DNA of 64,000 bases from Flavobacteriales bacterium (GCA_019638085.1 JAHBUL010000006.1:124001-188000); one strand, 5' to 3'. Positions 7,500 to 15,967 are shown, counted from the first letter of the stretch. A program made the numbers and translations. The notes: generated by a model not told the origin, from the letters alone.

Positions 7500-10346
7500 T
7501 TACACTTTCTCCACCACCTCCCCAGCTTTCCTCAAATACCCCTTCTTCGCTTTCCGGATCCTGCAGCTCACCACCTTGTACTCGGGGCACATCGCCTCGC
7601 TGTCGTGTATGTTGCTGGTGATCAGGTTCAGCATGATCTCCGGGAAGTGGAAGGTGCTGCTGAGGATGCCGGGCTTCACCTCGTCGGTGATGCGCGCCTT
7701 GATGTCCACTTTGCCGCGCGGGCTTTCCACGCAGACCATGTCGCCGTCCTTCAGGTTCTCCTTGGCGGCATCATCCGGATGGATCATCAGCACGTCCTCG
7801 GTGAGGATGTCGCTGTTCAGCGTGCGGCGCGTCATGGTACCGCTGTTGTAGTGTTCCAGCTCGCGGTTGGTGGTGATGATGTAGGGGTAGTGGGTGCCGT
7901 GTTCGGTGACCTCCTTGCTTTCGATCCAGTCCGGCGCGAAGAACTTGCCCAGTCCACGTTTGAAGCTGGTGCCGTGGAGGATCTGCGTGTCGGTGCCATC
8001 GGCGGCCACGGGCCACTGCTTGCCGTTCTCGCCGAGGTTCTCCCAGCGGATGCCTTTGAAGAAGGGGATGATGCGGCTGATCTCCTCCAGCACCCAGCTC
8101 GGGTGGTAGTCGGGCTGCTTGTAGCCCATGCGGTTCATCAGGTCCACGATGATCTGGCCGTCGGGCTTGGTGCCTTCCAGTGGTGCCACGGTGGCGTTCA
8201 CGCGTTGCACGCGGCGCTCGCCGTTGGTGAAGGTGCCGCTCTTCTCCAAGAAGCTGGCCCCGGGCAGGATCACATCGGCATGCCTAGCGGTCTCGGTCAT
8301 GAAGAGCTCCTGCACCACGAGCAGTTCCAGCGCATCCATGGCCTCCATCACCTTGGTGGTGTTGGGGTCCGTTTGCACCACGTCCTCCCCGATCAGCCAC
8401 AGCGCTTTCAGCTTACCGGCGATCGCGGCATCGAACATCTCGGGGATCTTGTATCCGATGTGGCTCGGCACGGGCACGCCGTAGTGCTCCTCGTACAGCT
8501 TGTTGATCTCCGGGGCGGTCACATCGTGGTAGCCCGCGCCCTGGTGCGGTTGCGCACCCATGTCGGCCGCACCCTGCACGTTGTTCTGTCCGCGCAGCGG
8601 GTTCACGCCCACACCGCGCCTGCCGATGTTGCCGGTCATCATGGCGAGGTCGGCGATCTGCATCACGGTGAAGGTGCCCTGCGAATGCTCGGTAACGCCC
8701 AGGCCGTGGAAGCTCATGGCGGCGGGGCTCTTCGCGTAGGCGATCGCGGCGGCACGCACTTGTTCGCGCGGTACGCCGGTCACGGCTTCCATCCGGTCGA
8801 TATCGAGCGCCAACAAATGGTCGCGGAACTCGGTGTAACCCTCGGTGCGATTGTCAATGAACTTCTGGTCCACCAGCCCTTCCTTGATGATGTAGTGCAT
8901 CATCATGTTCAGCAGTGCCACGTTGGTGCCGGGCTTCAGCTGCAGGAAGTGTTGCGCGTACTTGGCCAAATGGATGCGGCGTGGATCGATCACGATCAGC
9001 GTCTTGCCCTTCATGGCCTGCTGCTTGATCTTGGCACCGGTGACGGGGTGTGCATCGGTGGGGTTGGCACCGATCACCATCATGCAATCGGTGGCGTTGA
9101 TGTCGTCGATGCTGTTAGTGGCGGCGCCCGTACCGTAGGTGTACTGCATGCCCAGCGCGGTGGGGCTGTGGCACACGCGTGCGCAACAGTCGATGTTGTT
9201 GGTACCGATCACCGCCCGCATGAACTTCTGCATCAGGTAATTCTCCTCGTTCGGGCAGCGCGCACTGCTGATCCCCGCAATGCTATCGGGACCGAAGTCC
9301 TTTTTCAATTGCGCGAATTTGTTCGCGATGAAGTCGTAAGCCTCGTCCCACGTTGCTTCAACGAACGCACCGTCCTTCTTGATCAGCGGCGTGCGAATGC
9401 GATCCGGGTGGTCGTAGAAGCTGAAGGCGTAACGGCCTTTCAGGCAGGTGTGCCCTTGGTTCGCTTCGGCATCGTAGGGCGCGCGGATGGCCACCACCTT
9501 CTCGTCCTTGACGCGCACATCGAGGTTGCAACCCACGCCGCAATATGTACACACGGTGCGCACGATGCGGTCGGCCACGGTCTCCTTGCTCCTGAACACA
9601 TCGGTGATCGCACTGGTGGGGCAGGCTTGTGCACAGGCGCCACAGCTCACGCAATCGCTGTCGTTGAAGCTTTCACCGGTGCCTTTGGAGATCCAACTGT
9701 CGAAGCCACGTCCGGTCATGGTAAGCACCATCTCGCCCTGCACTTCATCGCAGGCCCGCACACAGCGGTAGCAGTTGATGCAGCTTTCCAGATCGCTGAC
9801 CATGTAGGGGTGCGTGGTGTCCAGCGCGAACTCCTTGTCAGGTCCTGCCGCATCCAAGGGAAGCGCACCTTTCGGGTAGCGCACGCTGTCCATGTCGAAG
9901 CCCGTTTGCTGCACCACGTTGTACAGTTCGTTTGCGCCGTGGTCCTCGGTCTTCAGCTTCTCCACCGGGTAATTCGTCAGTACCAGCTCCACGATGTTCT
10001 TGCGCAGGCGCTTCATGCGCTCGCTGTGCGTGATGATGTACTGGCCTTGCGCCACGGGGGTGTGACAACTGGCCATCACTTTCGTCGGTCCGTCCTCCTT
10101 CAACGCCACTTCCACACTGCACACACGGCAGCTGCCGAATGCCTCCAAATTGGGAGCATCGCAAAGCGTGGGCACGGGGTCCGGACCCATGTTGCGGCGC
10201 AGCAGGTCGAGGATGGTCTCGCCTTCCACGATCGGCGTGGCCTTGCCGTTGATGTATGCGACCTGCGTATCCGTTGCCGTGCGGTTACCAGCGGGTTTGG
10301 CTGGAGCATTACGGGTAGGGGTCTTGGCTTCGACGTTCGTATTCAT
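7500..10346 (-). CDS. fdhA: NAD-dependent formate dehydrogenase, catalytic alpha subunit
   Basis: Molybdenum or tungsten bis-MGD enzyme oxidising formate to CO2, probably passing electrons to NAD+ through the FdhB-like subunit at 11887. From the ATG at 10346 it has 948 residues. Cofactor sites in order: an N-terminal [2Fe-2S] domain (Cys about 62, 73, 76, 94); two [4Fe-4S] motifs, CINCYRCVRAC (about 189-199) and CVSCGACAQAC (about 232-242); the Mo-domain cluster CTYCGVGC (about 266-273); and the active-site Cys in CARVCHSPT, cysteine rather than selenocysteine. An in-frame ATG at 10424 overlaps the stop of the upstream cyclo-ligase gene (TAATG). I prefer 10346 because TATCTTCG lies just upstream (10365-10372) and the extra 26 residues look non-conserved. 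Confidence 0.93.
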   Translation of the reverse strand: MNTNVEAKTPTRNAPAKPAGNRTATDTQVAYINGKATPIVEGETILDLLRRNMGPDPVPTLCDAPNLEAFGSCRVCSVEVALKEDGPTKVMASCHTPVAQGQYIITHSERMKRLRKNIVELVLTNYPVEKLKTEDHGANELYNVVQQTGFDMDSVRYPKGALPLDAAGPDKEFALDTTHPYMVSDLESCINCYRCVRACDEVQGEMVLTMTGRGFDSWISKGTGESFNDSDCVSCGACAQACPTSAITDVFRSKETVADRIVRTVCTYCGVGCNLDVRVKDEKVVAIRAPYDAEANQGHTCLKGRYAFSFYDHPDRIRTPLIKKDGAFVEATWDEAYDFIANKFAQLKKDFGPDSIAGISSARCPNEENYLMQKFMRAVIGTNNIDCCARVCHSPTALGMQYTYGTGAATNSIDDINATDCMMVIGANPTDAHPVTGAKIKQQAMKGKTLIVIDPRRIHLAKYAQHFLQLKPGTNVALLNMMMHYIIKEGLVDQKFIDNRTEGYTEFRDHLLALDIDRMEAVTGVPREQVRAAAIAYAKSPAAMSFHGLGVTEHSQGTFTVMQIADLAMMTGNIGRRGVGVNPLRGQNNVQGAADMGAQPHQGAGYHDVTAPEINKLYEEHYGVPVPSHIGYKIPEMFDAAIAGKLKALWLIGEDVVQTDPNTTKVMEAMDALELLVVQELFMTETARHADVILPGASFLEKSGTFTNGERRVQRVNATVAPLEGTKPDGQIIVDLMNRMGYKQPDYHPSWVLEEISRIIPFFKGIRWENLGENGKQWPVAADGTDTQILHGTSFKRGLGKFFAPDWIESKEVTEHGTHYPYIITTNRELEHYNSGTMTRRTLNSDILTEDVLMIHPDDAAKENLKDGDMVCVESPRGKVDIKARITDEVKPGILSSTFHFPEIMLNLITSNIHDSEAMCPEYKVVSCRIRKAKKGYLRKAGEVVEKV

Positions 10347-10364
10347 GGCAAGTGGCGTGATGTA

Positions 10365-10372
10365 CGAAGATA
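10365..10372 (-). promoter_or_regulatory. -7 box upstream of fdhA
   Basis: TATCTTCG on the minus strand, 18 nt before the chosen fdhA start. It suggests that fdhA can be transcribed apart from the genes before it. Confidence 0.45.
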
Positions 10373-10423
10373 CATTAGGCGAATGACGGGAAAGAGGGAC
10401 TCGCTGTGCAGCGTTGTGGGTCA

Positions 10424-10984
10424 TTACCCAGCTGCACCGCTCACCACCTGTGCCATGCGATGGTCATGCGGTTCCACGGGCAGTTGGGCGTGTACTTGGA
10501 AAGGAAAACAGACCGCTACCGTGAATGCCTCCGGGTGCTGGGGAAGAAAAGTGTCGTAATACCCGGCGCCGTAGCCCAGACGGTCGCCGCTTGCGGTGAA
10601 CGCAAGGCCCGGAACAAGGATCATGTCGAAGGTGCCGGTGTACGGTTCGTCGCCCGCTGGATGGCGTGTACCGAAAACACCCGGTACCAAGTGATGCTGA
10701 CCCACGTAGCGGTAGTTTTCCAGCACGCGGCCCTTCAAGGACTTCGGAGCATAAATGGCGACACCTTGCTCCAGCAGTTCGTCCAGCAAAGGGTACAGAT
10801 CAACTTCCGAACCCATGGGCAGGAAGCAGTGCAGCACGCGCACCTTGCGTTCGCGGATCAGGTGAAGTAATTCAGTGCGAATGGCAGCGCTCATTCCCGC
10901 GTGTTCGGCAGGAGCGATCGCATCGCGCAGGGCGATCATCTGCTGGCGCAAGGCTTTCTTTTTTTCGGGTATGGTATCAGCCAT
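10424..10984 (-). CDS. 5-formyltetrahydrofolate cyclo-ligase
   Basis: Converts 5-formyl-THF to 5,10-methenyl-THF using ATP. The 186-residue length suits the YgfA/MTHFS family. Key motifs are the N-terminal KKKALRQQM, FLPMGSEVDLYPLL in the middle, and the C-terminal signature VPGLAFT..GDRLGYGAGYYD. Its stop codon (TAA, 10424-10426) overlaps by one base an upstream in-frame ATG of fdhA. It sits between fdhA and the toxin-antitoxin pair on the same strand. One-carbon (folate) and formate chemistry are metabolically linked, so the position next to formate dehydrogenase may be meaningful, although ygfA genes are also found in many other contexts. Confidence 0.93.
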   Translation of the reverse strand: MADTIPEKKKALRQQMIALRDAIAPAEHAGMSAAIRTELLHLIRERKVRVLHCFLPMGSEVDLYPLLDELLEQGVAIYAPKSLKGRVLENYRYVGQHHLVPGVFGTRHPAGDEPYTGTFDMILVPGLAFTASGDRLGYGAGYYDTFLPQHPEAFTVAVCFPFQVHAQLPVEPHDHRMAQVVSGAAG

Positions 10985-11088
10985 GGAATTGATGAAGGGA
11001 GAGCGGTGCGAAAGCCAAGAACTCGTTTCGATCGGTCACAAGACAAAGCTCTTGGCAATAAGATCGATCCATGAAGATCCGTATGCGG

Positions 11089-11496
11089 CTACCTGCGTAC
11101 TCTTGTCCGAACAGTTCGTTTTCGTGGATTCACTGTATACTCCTTGATCAGTGTTTCGGCAGGAATGTTCAACTCCTTGTGGAGCATGCGGATCATACCC
11201 AGACTGAGTTTTCGCGTCCCGCGGAATACTTCGCTACGGCGTTGGCGCGAACCCAAGATGCGGTCGAGGTCCGAATCGGTCATGCCCAGTTGTTCAACGC
11301 GGAATTTGATCGCCTCCAAGGGGGCCGGTGGTAACACGGGTGTATGCTCATCCTCATACTCTTCCACCACCATGGCCAACAACTCGAGCTCGTCGAGTTC
11401 GGGCGTGCCATCAGCAGGTTCCGCCTCCATCAATTCATAGACGCGGGCCAACGCAGCCTTGTGCTCCTTTTTGGTTCTGATCGGCTTAATGTTCAT
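11089..11496 (-). CDS. higA: HigA-type antitoxin, HTH protein
   Basis: A 135-residue protein with an acidic N-terminal half and an Xre-like helix-turn-helix in the C-terminal half (LGMTDSDLDRILGSRQRRSE, followed by LSLGMIRMLHKELNIPAETL). This is the usual form of antitoxins paired with HigB toxins: the protein binds the toxin and represses the operon. Its ATG lies inside the 3' end of the toxin gene, an 11-bp overlap (11486-11496), so the order is toxin first, as in higBA loci. The last residues are very basic (NPRKRTVRTRVRR). Located inside the formate dehydrogenase cluster. Confidence 0.85.
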   Translation of the reverse strand: MNIKPIRTKKEHKAALARVYELMEAEPADGTPELDELELLAMVVEEYEDEHTPVLPPAPLEAIKFRVEQLGMTDSDLDRILGSRQRRSEVFRGTRKLSLGMIRMLHKELNIPAETLIKEYTVNPRKRTVRTRVRR

Positions 11497-11806
11497 GGCG
11501 AAGTTTTGTTACATCCACTTTGTTGTAGGCTGCATGAGTGAGGATCCGGATGATATACACGATCCCATGTTTCATAGCAGGTCTTTTGTACGTCACCTTT
11601 ACAACCAACCGGTAGCTGTTCCCCTTGATGTTGAACACCACCCGGTTCCCGGCCAAGAATGATGCCGAGGCGAAAAGTCGTTTGATGTCCTCGGGAGTTG
11701 ACCATTGGCTATTCTTCGCAATGGAATACCAAGATCGTAATGGTTCGAGCGCGTCCGCATGTTCGCGCCCGTAACGTTCTATGGTCCCTTTCGCGATGAT
11801 CCGCAT
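11486..11806 (-). CDS. higB: HigB-type mRNA interferase toxin
   Basis: A 106-residue basic protein matching the HigB_toxin form of the RelE/HigB fold. Features are an N-terminal MRIIAKGTI, then Trp/Pro-containing W(Y)SIAKNSQWSTPEDIKR, a central FNIKGNSYRLVVKV strand and a C-terminal HAAYNKVDV, which carries the conserved His-x4 Lys/Tyr features of these RNases. The expected action is cleavage of mRNA on the ribosome when the antitoxin is lost. The start is either ATG 11806 or an in-frame ATG five codons earlier (11821); 11806 better matches family N-termini. It overlaps the antitoxin gene. Confidence 0.85.
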   Translation of the reverse strand: MRIIAKGTIERYGREHADALEPLRSWYSIAKNSQWSTPEDIKRLFASASFLAGNRVVFNIKGNSYRLVVKVTYKRPAMKHGIVYIIRILTHAAYNKVDVTKLRHEH

Positions 11807-11886
11807 ACGAAGATACGACAAACGTAACCAAAATGGTTACAATCGTTCAAATGCTAATTGATGGACCTGTGGTTTGATAGGCAACA

Positions 11887-13593
11887 TCAAGCCTTGAAAT
11901 AAGCCTTCAACTCCCCATCGAAATACTGCAAGGCGTTCTTGATGCCAAGCGGCAAACCACCACCAAGGGCACAGAGACTACCGATCTCCAACGTCTCCAA
12001 AAGGTCGTCGAAGAGGGCGCGATCGATGGTGTCATTGTTCTTCCTGGCACGGTTCAAAAGCTCCTCGCCGCGCTTGCTTCCGATACGGCACGGGAAGCAC
12101 TTGCCGCAGCTTTCCACGGCGGTGAACTGGAAGAGATGCTCAAGGTATTCCACCATCGGGAAGTCCTCTGGAATGCTGAGCACGCTGGCGTGTCCCAGGA
12201 GAAAACCTTCCTGCTGGAAGCTCTCGAAGTCGATGCTGAGCTTGTCGATCTTGCTCATGGGCACGATGCCGCCGAGCGGTCCGCCGATGTGGAGCGCTTT
12301 TACCTTCTTCTTGAAGCCCTGGCCCAGCTCGTCGATCACCTTGCGCAGCGGCGTGCCGCATTCCACCTCGTATAGTCCGGGGCGCTTGAAGGCACTGTCC
12401 AAGCTCACCAACTTACTGCCGTTGCTCTTCTCGGTACCCATTTTCGCGAAAGCAGCGCCACCGTTTTCGATCACCCAGGGAACGCAGGCCAGCGTCTCCA
12501 CGTTGTTCACCAAGGTGGGCCGGTTGAAGAGCCCTTGTTGCGCAGGGTATGGCGGACGTGTGCGTACCTCGCCGCGCTTGCCTTCGATGCTGTTGAGCAA
12601 CGCGGTCTCCTCACCGCAGACATACGAGCCAGCGGCCACGATCACCTTGAAGCGGAAGTTGAACCCGCTGCCTTTGATGTCCTTCCCGATCCAGCCCTTC
12701 GCCTCGATATCCTTCACCGCCTGCTTCACGATCGCGACGGCTTCGGGGTACTCGGCTCGGATGTACAACACGCCGGTATCGGCACCTGCGCAGTAGCCCG
12801 CGATCATCATGCCCAGCAACACCAGGTGCGGCCGTTGCTCCAACAAGTAGCGATCGCTGAACGCAGCGGGATCGCCCTCGTCGGCGTTGCATACGATGTA
12901 TTTCCGCGGCGTGCCGTTTCCGGTCACATCCACCGCATCCCTGCACGCCTGCAGTTTGAAACCCATCGGGAATCCGGCACCACCGCGACCACGGATCGTG
13001 GCGATCTTGATCTCGTTGAGGATGTCGCTCGGATCGGCTTTCAGCACGCGTTCCCACAGGCCGTAGAAATCACCCAGCGCAGGCATCGGGGCGGTGAGGA
13101 TGGGCTGTTCCATCGACGTGCCGACATGGTGCTTTCCTCCCGCAAGATCGACCCGGTGGGTCGACGCTACGGCCGCACCTTTCACGATCGCGTCCATTTC
13201 ATTGATCGCATCGCCACTGTAATTGAGGCCGCCGATGTTGAATGCGCTGTTCTCGTGGCAACGCCCGAGGCAGCACATGTGGCCGATCTCCTCGGCCTTG
13301 AAATGCTGGCTCAGCGCCTGGTGTACCTTGTCCTGCGTGCCGGCCACCAAACAGGTACTGCCGTTACACACGTATGCCTTTACGCCCTTGTTCCCACGCT
13401 TCAGGAAATCGTAGAAGGAACTGGTGCCGTAGGTGACGGCCTCGCCCACGAGAAATTCATCCGCAACGGTGGTCAGCGCGTCGGTCGAGGGCGAACCGAC
13501 GTTGGTTTTTGCGGCTTGCTGAAGGCGCTCCCACAGCGAATCGTCGAGTTCCTTGCCATCCCTACCGCTCAATGAAGAGATATTCCTTGACAT
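11887..13593 (-). CDS. Formate dehydrogenase beta subunit (NuoE/NuoF-type, NADH-binding)
   Basis: A 568-residue fusion. The first part holds a thioredoxin-like [2Fe-2S] domain with YVCNGSTCLVAG and MCCLGRC (four Cys), equivalent to NuoE/HoxE. The main part is NuoF-like, with NADH/FMN motifs GRGGAGFPMGFK and VCNADEGDPAAFSDRY, and C-terminal [4Fe-4S] ligands in SCGKCFPCRIG. In cytosolic NAD-dependent formate dehydrogenases this subunit takes electrons from FdhA and reduces NAD+. fdhA lies 1.5 kb downstream on the same strand, separated by the HigBA pair and the cyclo-ligase gene. A short near-copy of its first ten codons lies just upstream (13597-13671). Complex I NuoF is less likely because no other nuo genes are present. 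Confidence 0.9.
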   Translation of the reverse strand: MSRNISSLSGRDGKELDDSLWERLQQAAKTNVGSPSTDALTTVADEFLVGEAVTYGTSSFYDFLKRGNKGVKAYVCNGSTCLVAGTQDKVHQALSQHFKAEEIGHMCCLGRCHENSAFNIGGLNYSGDAINEMDAIVKGAAVASTHRVDLAGGKHHVGTSMEQPILTAPMPALGDFYGLWERVLKADPSDILNEIKIATIRGRGGAGFPMGFKLQACRDAVDVTGNGTPRKYIVCNADEGDPAAFSDRYLLEQRPHLVLLGMMIAGYCAGADTGVLYIRAEYPEAVAIVKQAVKDIEAKGWIGKDIKGSGFNFRFKVIVAAGSYVCGEETALLNSIEGKRGEVRTRPPYPAQQGLFNRPTLVNNVETLACVPWVIENGGAAFAKMGTEKSNGSKLVSLDSAFKRPGLYEVECGTPLRKVIDELGQGFKKKVKALHIGGPLGGIVPMSKIDKLSIDFESFQQEGFLLGHASVLSIPEDFPMVEYLEHLFQFTAVESCGKCFPCRIGSKRGEELLNRARKNNDTIDRALFDDLLETLEIGSLCALGGGLPLGIKNALQYFDGELKAYFKA

Positions 13594-13596
13594 GCT

Positions 13597-13671
13597 CTAG
13601 TGTGGCATTGGGGTTCGTCGCGTCGGCTTGCCGAATGCAGGACCGCTGAGCGATGTGATGTTCTTGGACAT
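13597..13671 (-). pseudogene. Duplicated 5' end of the fdhB-like gene, or leader peptide
   Basis: A 24-codon ORF that begins MSKNITSLSG, against MSRNISSLSG at the start of the intact gene. About 22 of 30 bases agree, with several differences synonymous. After ten codons it diverges (PAFGKPTRR) and stops at 13597-13599, three bases before the ATG of the intact gene at 13593. A small hairpin (CCCC, TTTT, GGGG at 13684-13695) and a weak -7 box (TACCTTGT, 13702-13709) lie upstream, so the original gene start may have been here. It may be a relic of an earlier fdhB or may be translated as a coupled leader. Confidence 0.6.
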
Positions 13672-13932
13672 GCTTGTACGGTACCCCTTTTGGGGGACGT
13701 GACAAGGTAGGAAGAGAATTGGAGAACCCATGACTTGCGTCGCGCCTTCGGAAAGGTCCGGAAACACCGCTGCACTACCCCCGTGGACCTGGCCGGGGGA
13801 AAAGCTGCGATCCGCCAAATTCCATGATCATCGTCATGAACAGCTTCGCAAGGATGCCCTTGTGCCAACCCTTCGCCAGTAGCGGTACACCCCGTCTTCA
13901 TCCACATGCACAAAAGCACCCTGCCTCCACCC
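13672..13932. other. Intergenic region upstream of fdhB and the TPR gene
   Basis: About 260 bp between the fdhB leader ORF and the divergent TPR gene. It holds the CCCCTTTTGGGGG hairpin and a weak minus-strand -7 box (13702-13709). Open frames here have no domain resemblance and no supported start. The promoters for both directions presumably lie here. Confidence 0.5.
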
Positions 13933-13940
13933 TACCTTAG
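13933..13940 (+). promoter_or_regulatory. -7 box of the TPR protein gene
   Basis: TACCTTAG, 4 nt before the ATG at 13945, the same close spacing as relA and the 54415 gene. It helps select 13945 over the upstream in-frame ATG at 13906. Confidence 0.4.
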
Positions 13941-13944
13941 CCCC

Positions 13945-14973
13945 ATGCGTTCAGTGGTATTGATCATGGCAGCGGTCCTGCCGATATTTCTGCTGGCCCA
14001 GGGCGAAACGCGGCAAGAGCGGAAAGTGCGTGCCCAACTGGCCAAGGGAAAGGCCTATCCGGCGATCCGGATCTCCTCGGGGATGCTGGGCAAGGGCGAC
14101 CATCCGGAGTTTTATGCCTTACGCGCCGAGGGCTACAACAGCATCGCCGAACATGCCAAGGCCGAGGCCGATGCACGCATGGCCATACGCCTGTTGCCCG
14201 ACAGTGTGTCGGGACTCTACCAACTGGCCTTGGCCGAGCAGGGCTTGGGCCGCTTGGACAGTGCCGCGATCCATCTTCGGATGGTGTTGGAACGCGCACC
14301 CGGCACCGAGGTCCGTTACCGCTTGGCCCTGGTGGAGCAAATGCAGGGGAACCTGCCCGAAGGGATGCGGGAGATCGACAAGGCACTGGCCGAGGTGGAT
14401 GCCACTGCTCCCGCCTCCGCTCGGCTCCACCGTGTGAAAGGTGAGCTGGCGGCGATGATGGGCGACTCCGCGATGGCAAGGAAGCAACTGGACAAAGCGG
14501 TGGAGCTGGCACCCTCGGACCCGGTGAACTACAACAGCCGGGGTTTCTACGGGCACGCCTGGCTCGGCGACCATGAAGGAGCGATCGCTGATTACGACCG
14601 GGCCATCAAGCTGAACCCGAACTACAGCTACGCCTTCAACAACCGGGGATGGAGCTACTACAAGATCGGCGAGACCGACCGGGGCATCAAGGACATCCAA
14701 CGAGCAAGGAGGAAGAAGGTACACAACCCGTACATCTATCGAAATCTGGGCGTGATCGCACTGGAGACCGGTGACACTGCCAAGGCCTGCATGCTGTTGC
14801 GGCAAGCCCTGGACAGAGGATTCACCGCCCAGTACGGCGATGAGGTGAAGGACCGGATCGGCGCGTCCTGTGGAAGTTCGCCGGATGCCCCGGTAGTTCC
14901 GGTACAGCCCTCGCAGGGAACCATTGACCGAAAGACGGACCAGCCCGTGCCTCGGAGCAATGCGCCAGAGTGA
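13945..14973 (+). CDS. Exported tetratricopeptide-repeat protein
   Basis: A 342-residue protein with a signal peptide (MRSVVLIMAAVLPIFLLAQG), so it acts in the periplasm or at the outer membrane. The mature part is a chain of TPR units of about 34 residues. The clearest are LYQLALAEQGLGRLDSAAIH, VNYNSRGFYGHAWLGDHEGA and AFNNRGWSYYKIGETDRGIK, the last followed by a unit starting YIYRNLGVIALETGDTAKA. TPR proteins act as binding scaffolds; the partner is unknown. The C-terminal tail is Pro/Ser rich and disordered. The start was chosen for the signal peptide and the -7 box at 13933. The downstream SDR gene begins 52 bp after the stop across a purine-rich spacer. Confidence 0.85.
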   Translation: MRSVVLIMAAVLPIFLLAQGETRQERKVRAQLAKGKAYPAIRISSGMLGKGDHPEFYALRAEGYNSIAEHAKAEADARMAIRLLPDSVSGLYQLALAEQGLGRLDSAAIHLRMVLERAPGTEVRYRLALVEQMQGNLPEGMREIDKALAEVDATAPASARLHRVKGELAAMMGDSAMARKQLDKAVELAPSDPVNYNSRGFYGHAWLGDHEGAIADYDRAIKLNPNYSYAFNNRGWSYYKIGETDRGIKDIQRARRKKVHNPYIYRNLGVIALETGDTAKACMLLRQALDRGFTAQYGDEVKDRIGASCGSSPDAPVVPVQPSQGTIDRKTDQPVPRSNAPE

Positions 14974-15025
14974 TGTGGAAAGAGGAAAGCTGAAAGAGGA
15001 AATAGGAAAGTTGAAAAAGGGAAAC

Positions 15026-15904
15026 ATGGAAAAAAAAGCAAGCATGCTCCACGATGGCGCCTTGGAAGGGCAAGTGATCGTGGTGACCGGAGGAGGCACC
15101 GGCCTGGGCCGAAGCATGGCCGAAGCATTCCTGCGCTTGGGTGCCAAGGTGTGCATCACCAGCCGGAAGCTCGATGTACTGAAGGCCACTGCGGCGGAAA
15201 TGGAGAAGGCCACTGGCGGCACGGTGCTGCCCGTGGCCTGCGATGTGCGGAACTGGCAGGACGTGGACCGTATGCTGGAAGAGGTCATTGCGGCGTTCGG
15301 CCAAGTGGACGGTCTGGTGAACAACGCCGCGGGCAACTTCATCAGCCCCACGGAGCGCCTGAGCACGAAGGCCTTCGAGACCATCATCGGTATCGTGCTG
15401 ATGGGCACCGTGAACTGCACGCTTGCCTTCGGAAAGCATTGGATCGCCAAGGGCGAAAAGGACAAGAAGGTGCTCAACATCACCACCACCTACGCGTGGA
15501 CGGGCAGTGGCTACGTGGTGCCCAGTGCTTGTGCGAAGGCGGGGGTGTTGGCGCTCACGCGATCACTGGCGGTGGAATGGGCCAAGTACGGTATCCGCAC
15601 CAACGCCATTGCTCCAGGCCCCTTCCCCACCAAGGGTGCATGGCAACGCCTGCTACCCGGTGAACTGGTGGAGAAGTTCGACATGGCCAAGCGTGTACCC
15701 TTGGGCCGTGTTGGTGAACACCGCGAGCTCACCGACCTGGCCTCCTACTTGATCTCCTCGTACAGCGGTTACATCAACGGTGAAGTGGTCACCATCGACG
15801 GCGGCGAATGGTTGAAGGGCGCGGGCCAGTTCAATATGCTGGAGATGATCGAGCCGGAAATGTGGGATTCGATCGAGCGGATGGTGCGTGGGGTGAAGTC
15901 GTAG
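15026..15904 (+). CDS. SDR oxidoreductase, 2,4-dienoyl-CoA reductase type
   Basis: A 292-residue short-chain dehydrogenase/reductase. The N-terminal Rossmann motif TGGGTGLG binds NADP(H), and NNAAGNF follows. The active-site region reads TTYAWTGSGYVVPSACAKAG, which corresponds to the mitochondrial-type 2,4-dienoyl-CoA reductase (Tyr, then Ser and Lys in SxSxK) rather than the standard YxxxK layout. IDGGEWLKGAGQF near the C-terminus also fits this group. The expected role is reduction of 2,4-dienoyl-CoA during beta-oxidation of unsaturated fatty acids. ATG 15026 is chosen; the frame stays open upstream into the TPR gene (ATG 14924), but the extra residues are encoded by a purine-rich spacer and look unconserved. 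Confidence 0.85.
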   Translation: MEKKASMLHDGALEGQVIVVTGGGTGLGRSMAEAFLRLGAKVCITSRKLDVLKATAAEMEKATGGTVLPVACDVRNWQDVDRMLEEVIAAFGQVDGLVNNAAGNFISPTERLSTKAFETIIGIVLMGTVNCTLAFGKHWIAKGEKDKKVLNITTTYAWTGSGYVVPSACAKAGVLALTRSLAVEWAKYGIRTNAIAPGPFPTKGAWQRLLPGELVEKFDMAKRVPLGRVGEHRELTDLASYLISSYSGYINGEVVTIDGGEWLKGAGQFNMLEMIEPEMWDSIERMVRGVKS

Positions 15905-15967
15905 TCCTGGAGTCGGGAGTCCTGAGTCGGCAGTCCTGAGTCCTGGGTCTTGGGTCCTGGGTATGAA
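15904..15967. repeat. Heptamer tandem array (element C)
   Basis: GTC occurs at 15912, 15919, 15926, 15933, 15940, 15947 and 15954, and GTA at 15961: an exact 7-bp step. Units include GTCCTGA, GTCGGCA, GTCTTGG and GTCCTGG. The array starts on the stop codon of the SDR gene. No inverted partner was seen. Confidence 0.85.

Noticed and set aside
7479-10559. A 1026-codon open frame antisense to fdhA
   Set aside because: It mirrors the fdhA codons in a GC-rich gene. The product is His/Val/Asp rich without domain resemblance, while the minus-strand frame has all FdhA motifs.
11089-13593. Mobile element around higBA
   Set aside because: No transposase, integrase or terminal repeats were seen, so only transfer of the pair is suggested, not an identifiable element.
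14119-15489. Antisense frames of 456 and 205 codons over the TPR/SDR genes
   Set aside because: They are shadows of the plus-strand genes, without recognisable motifs.
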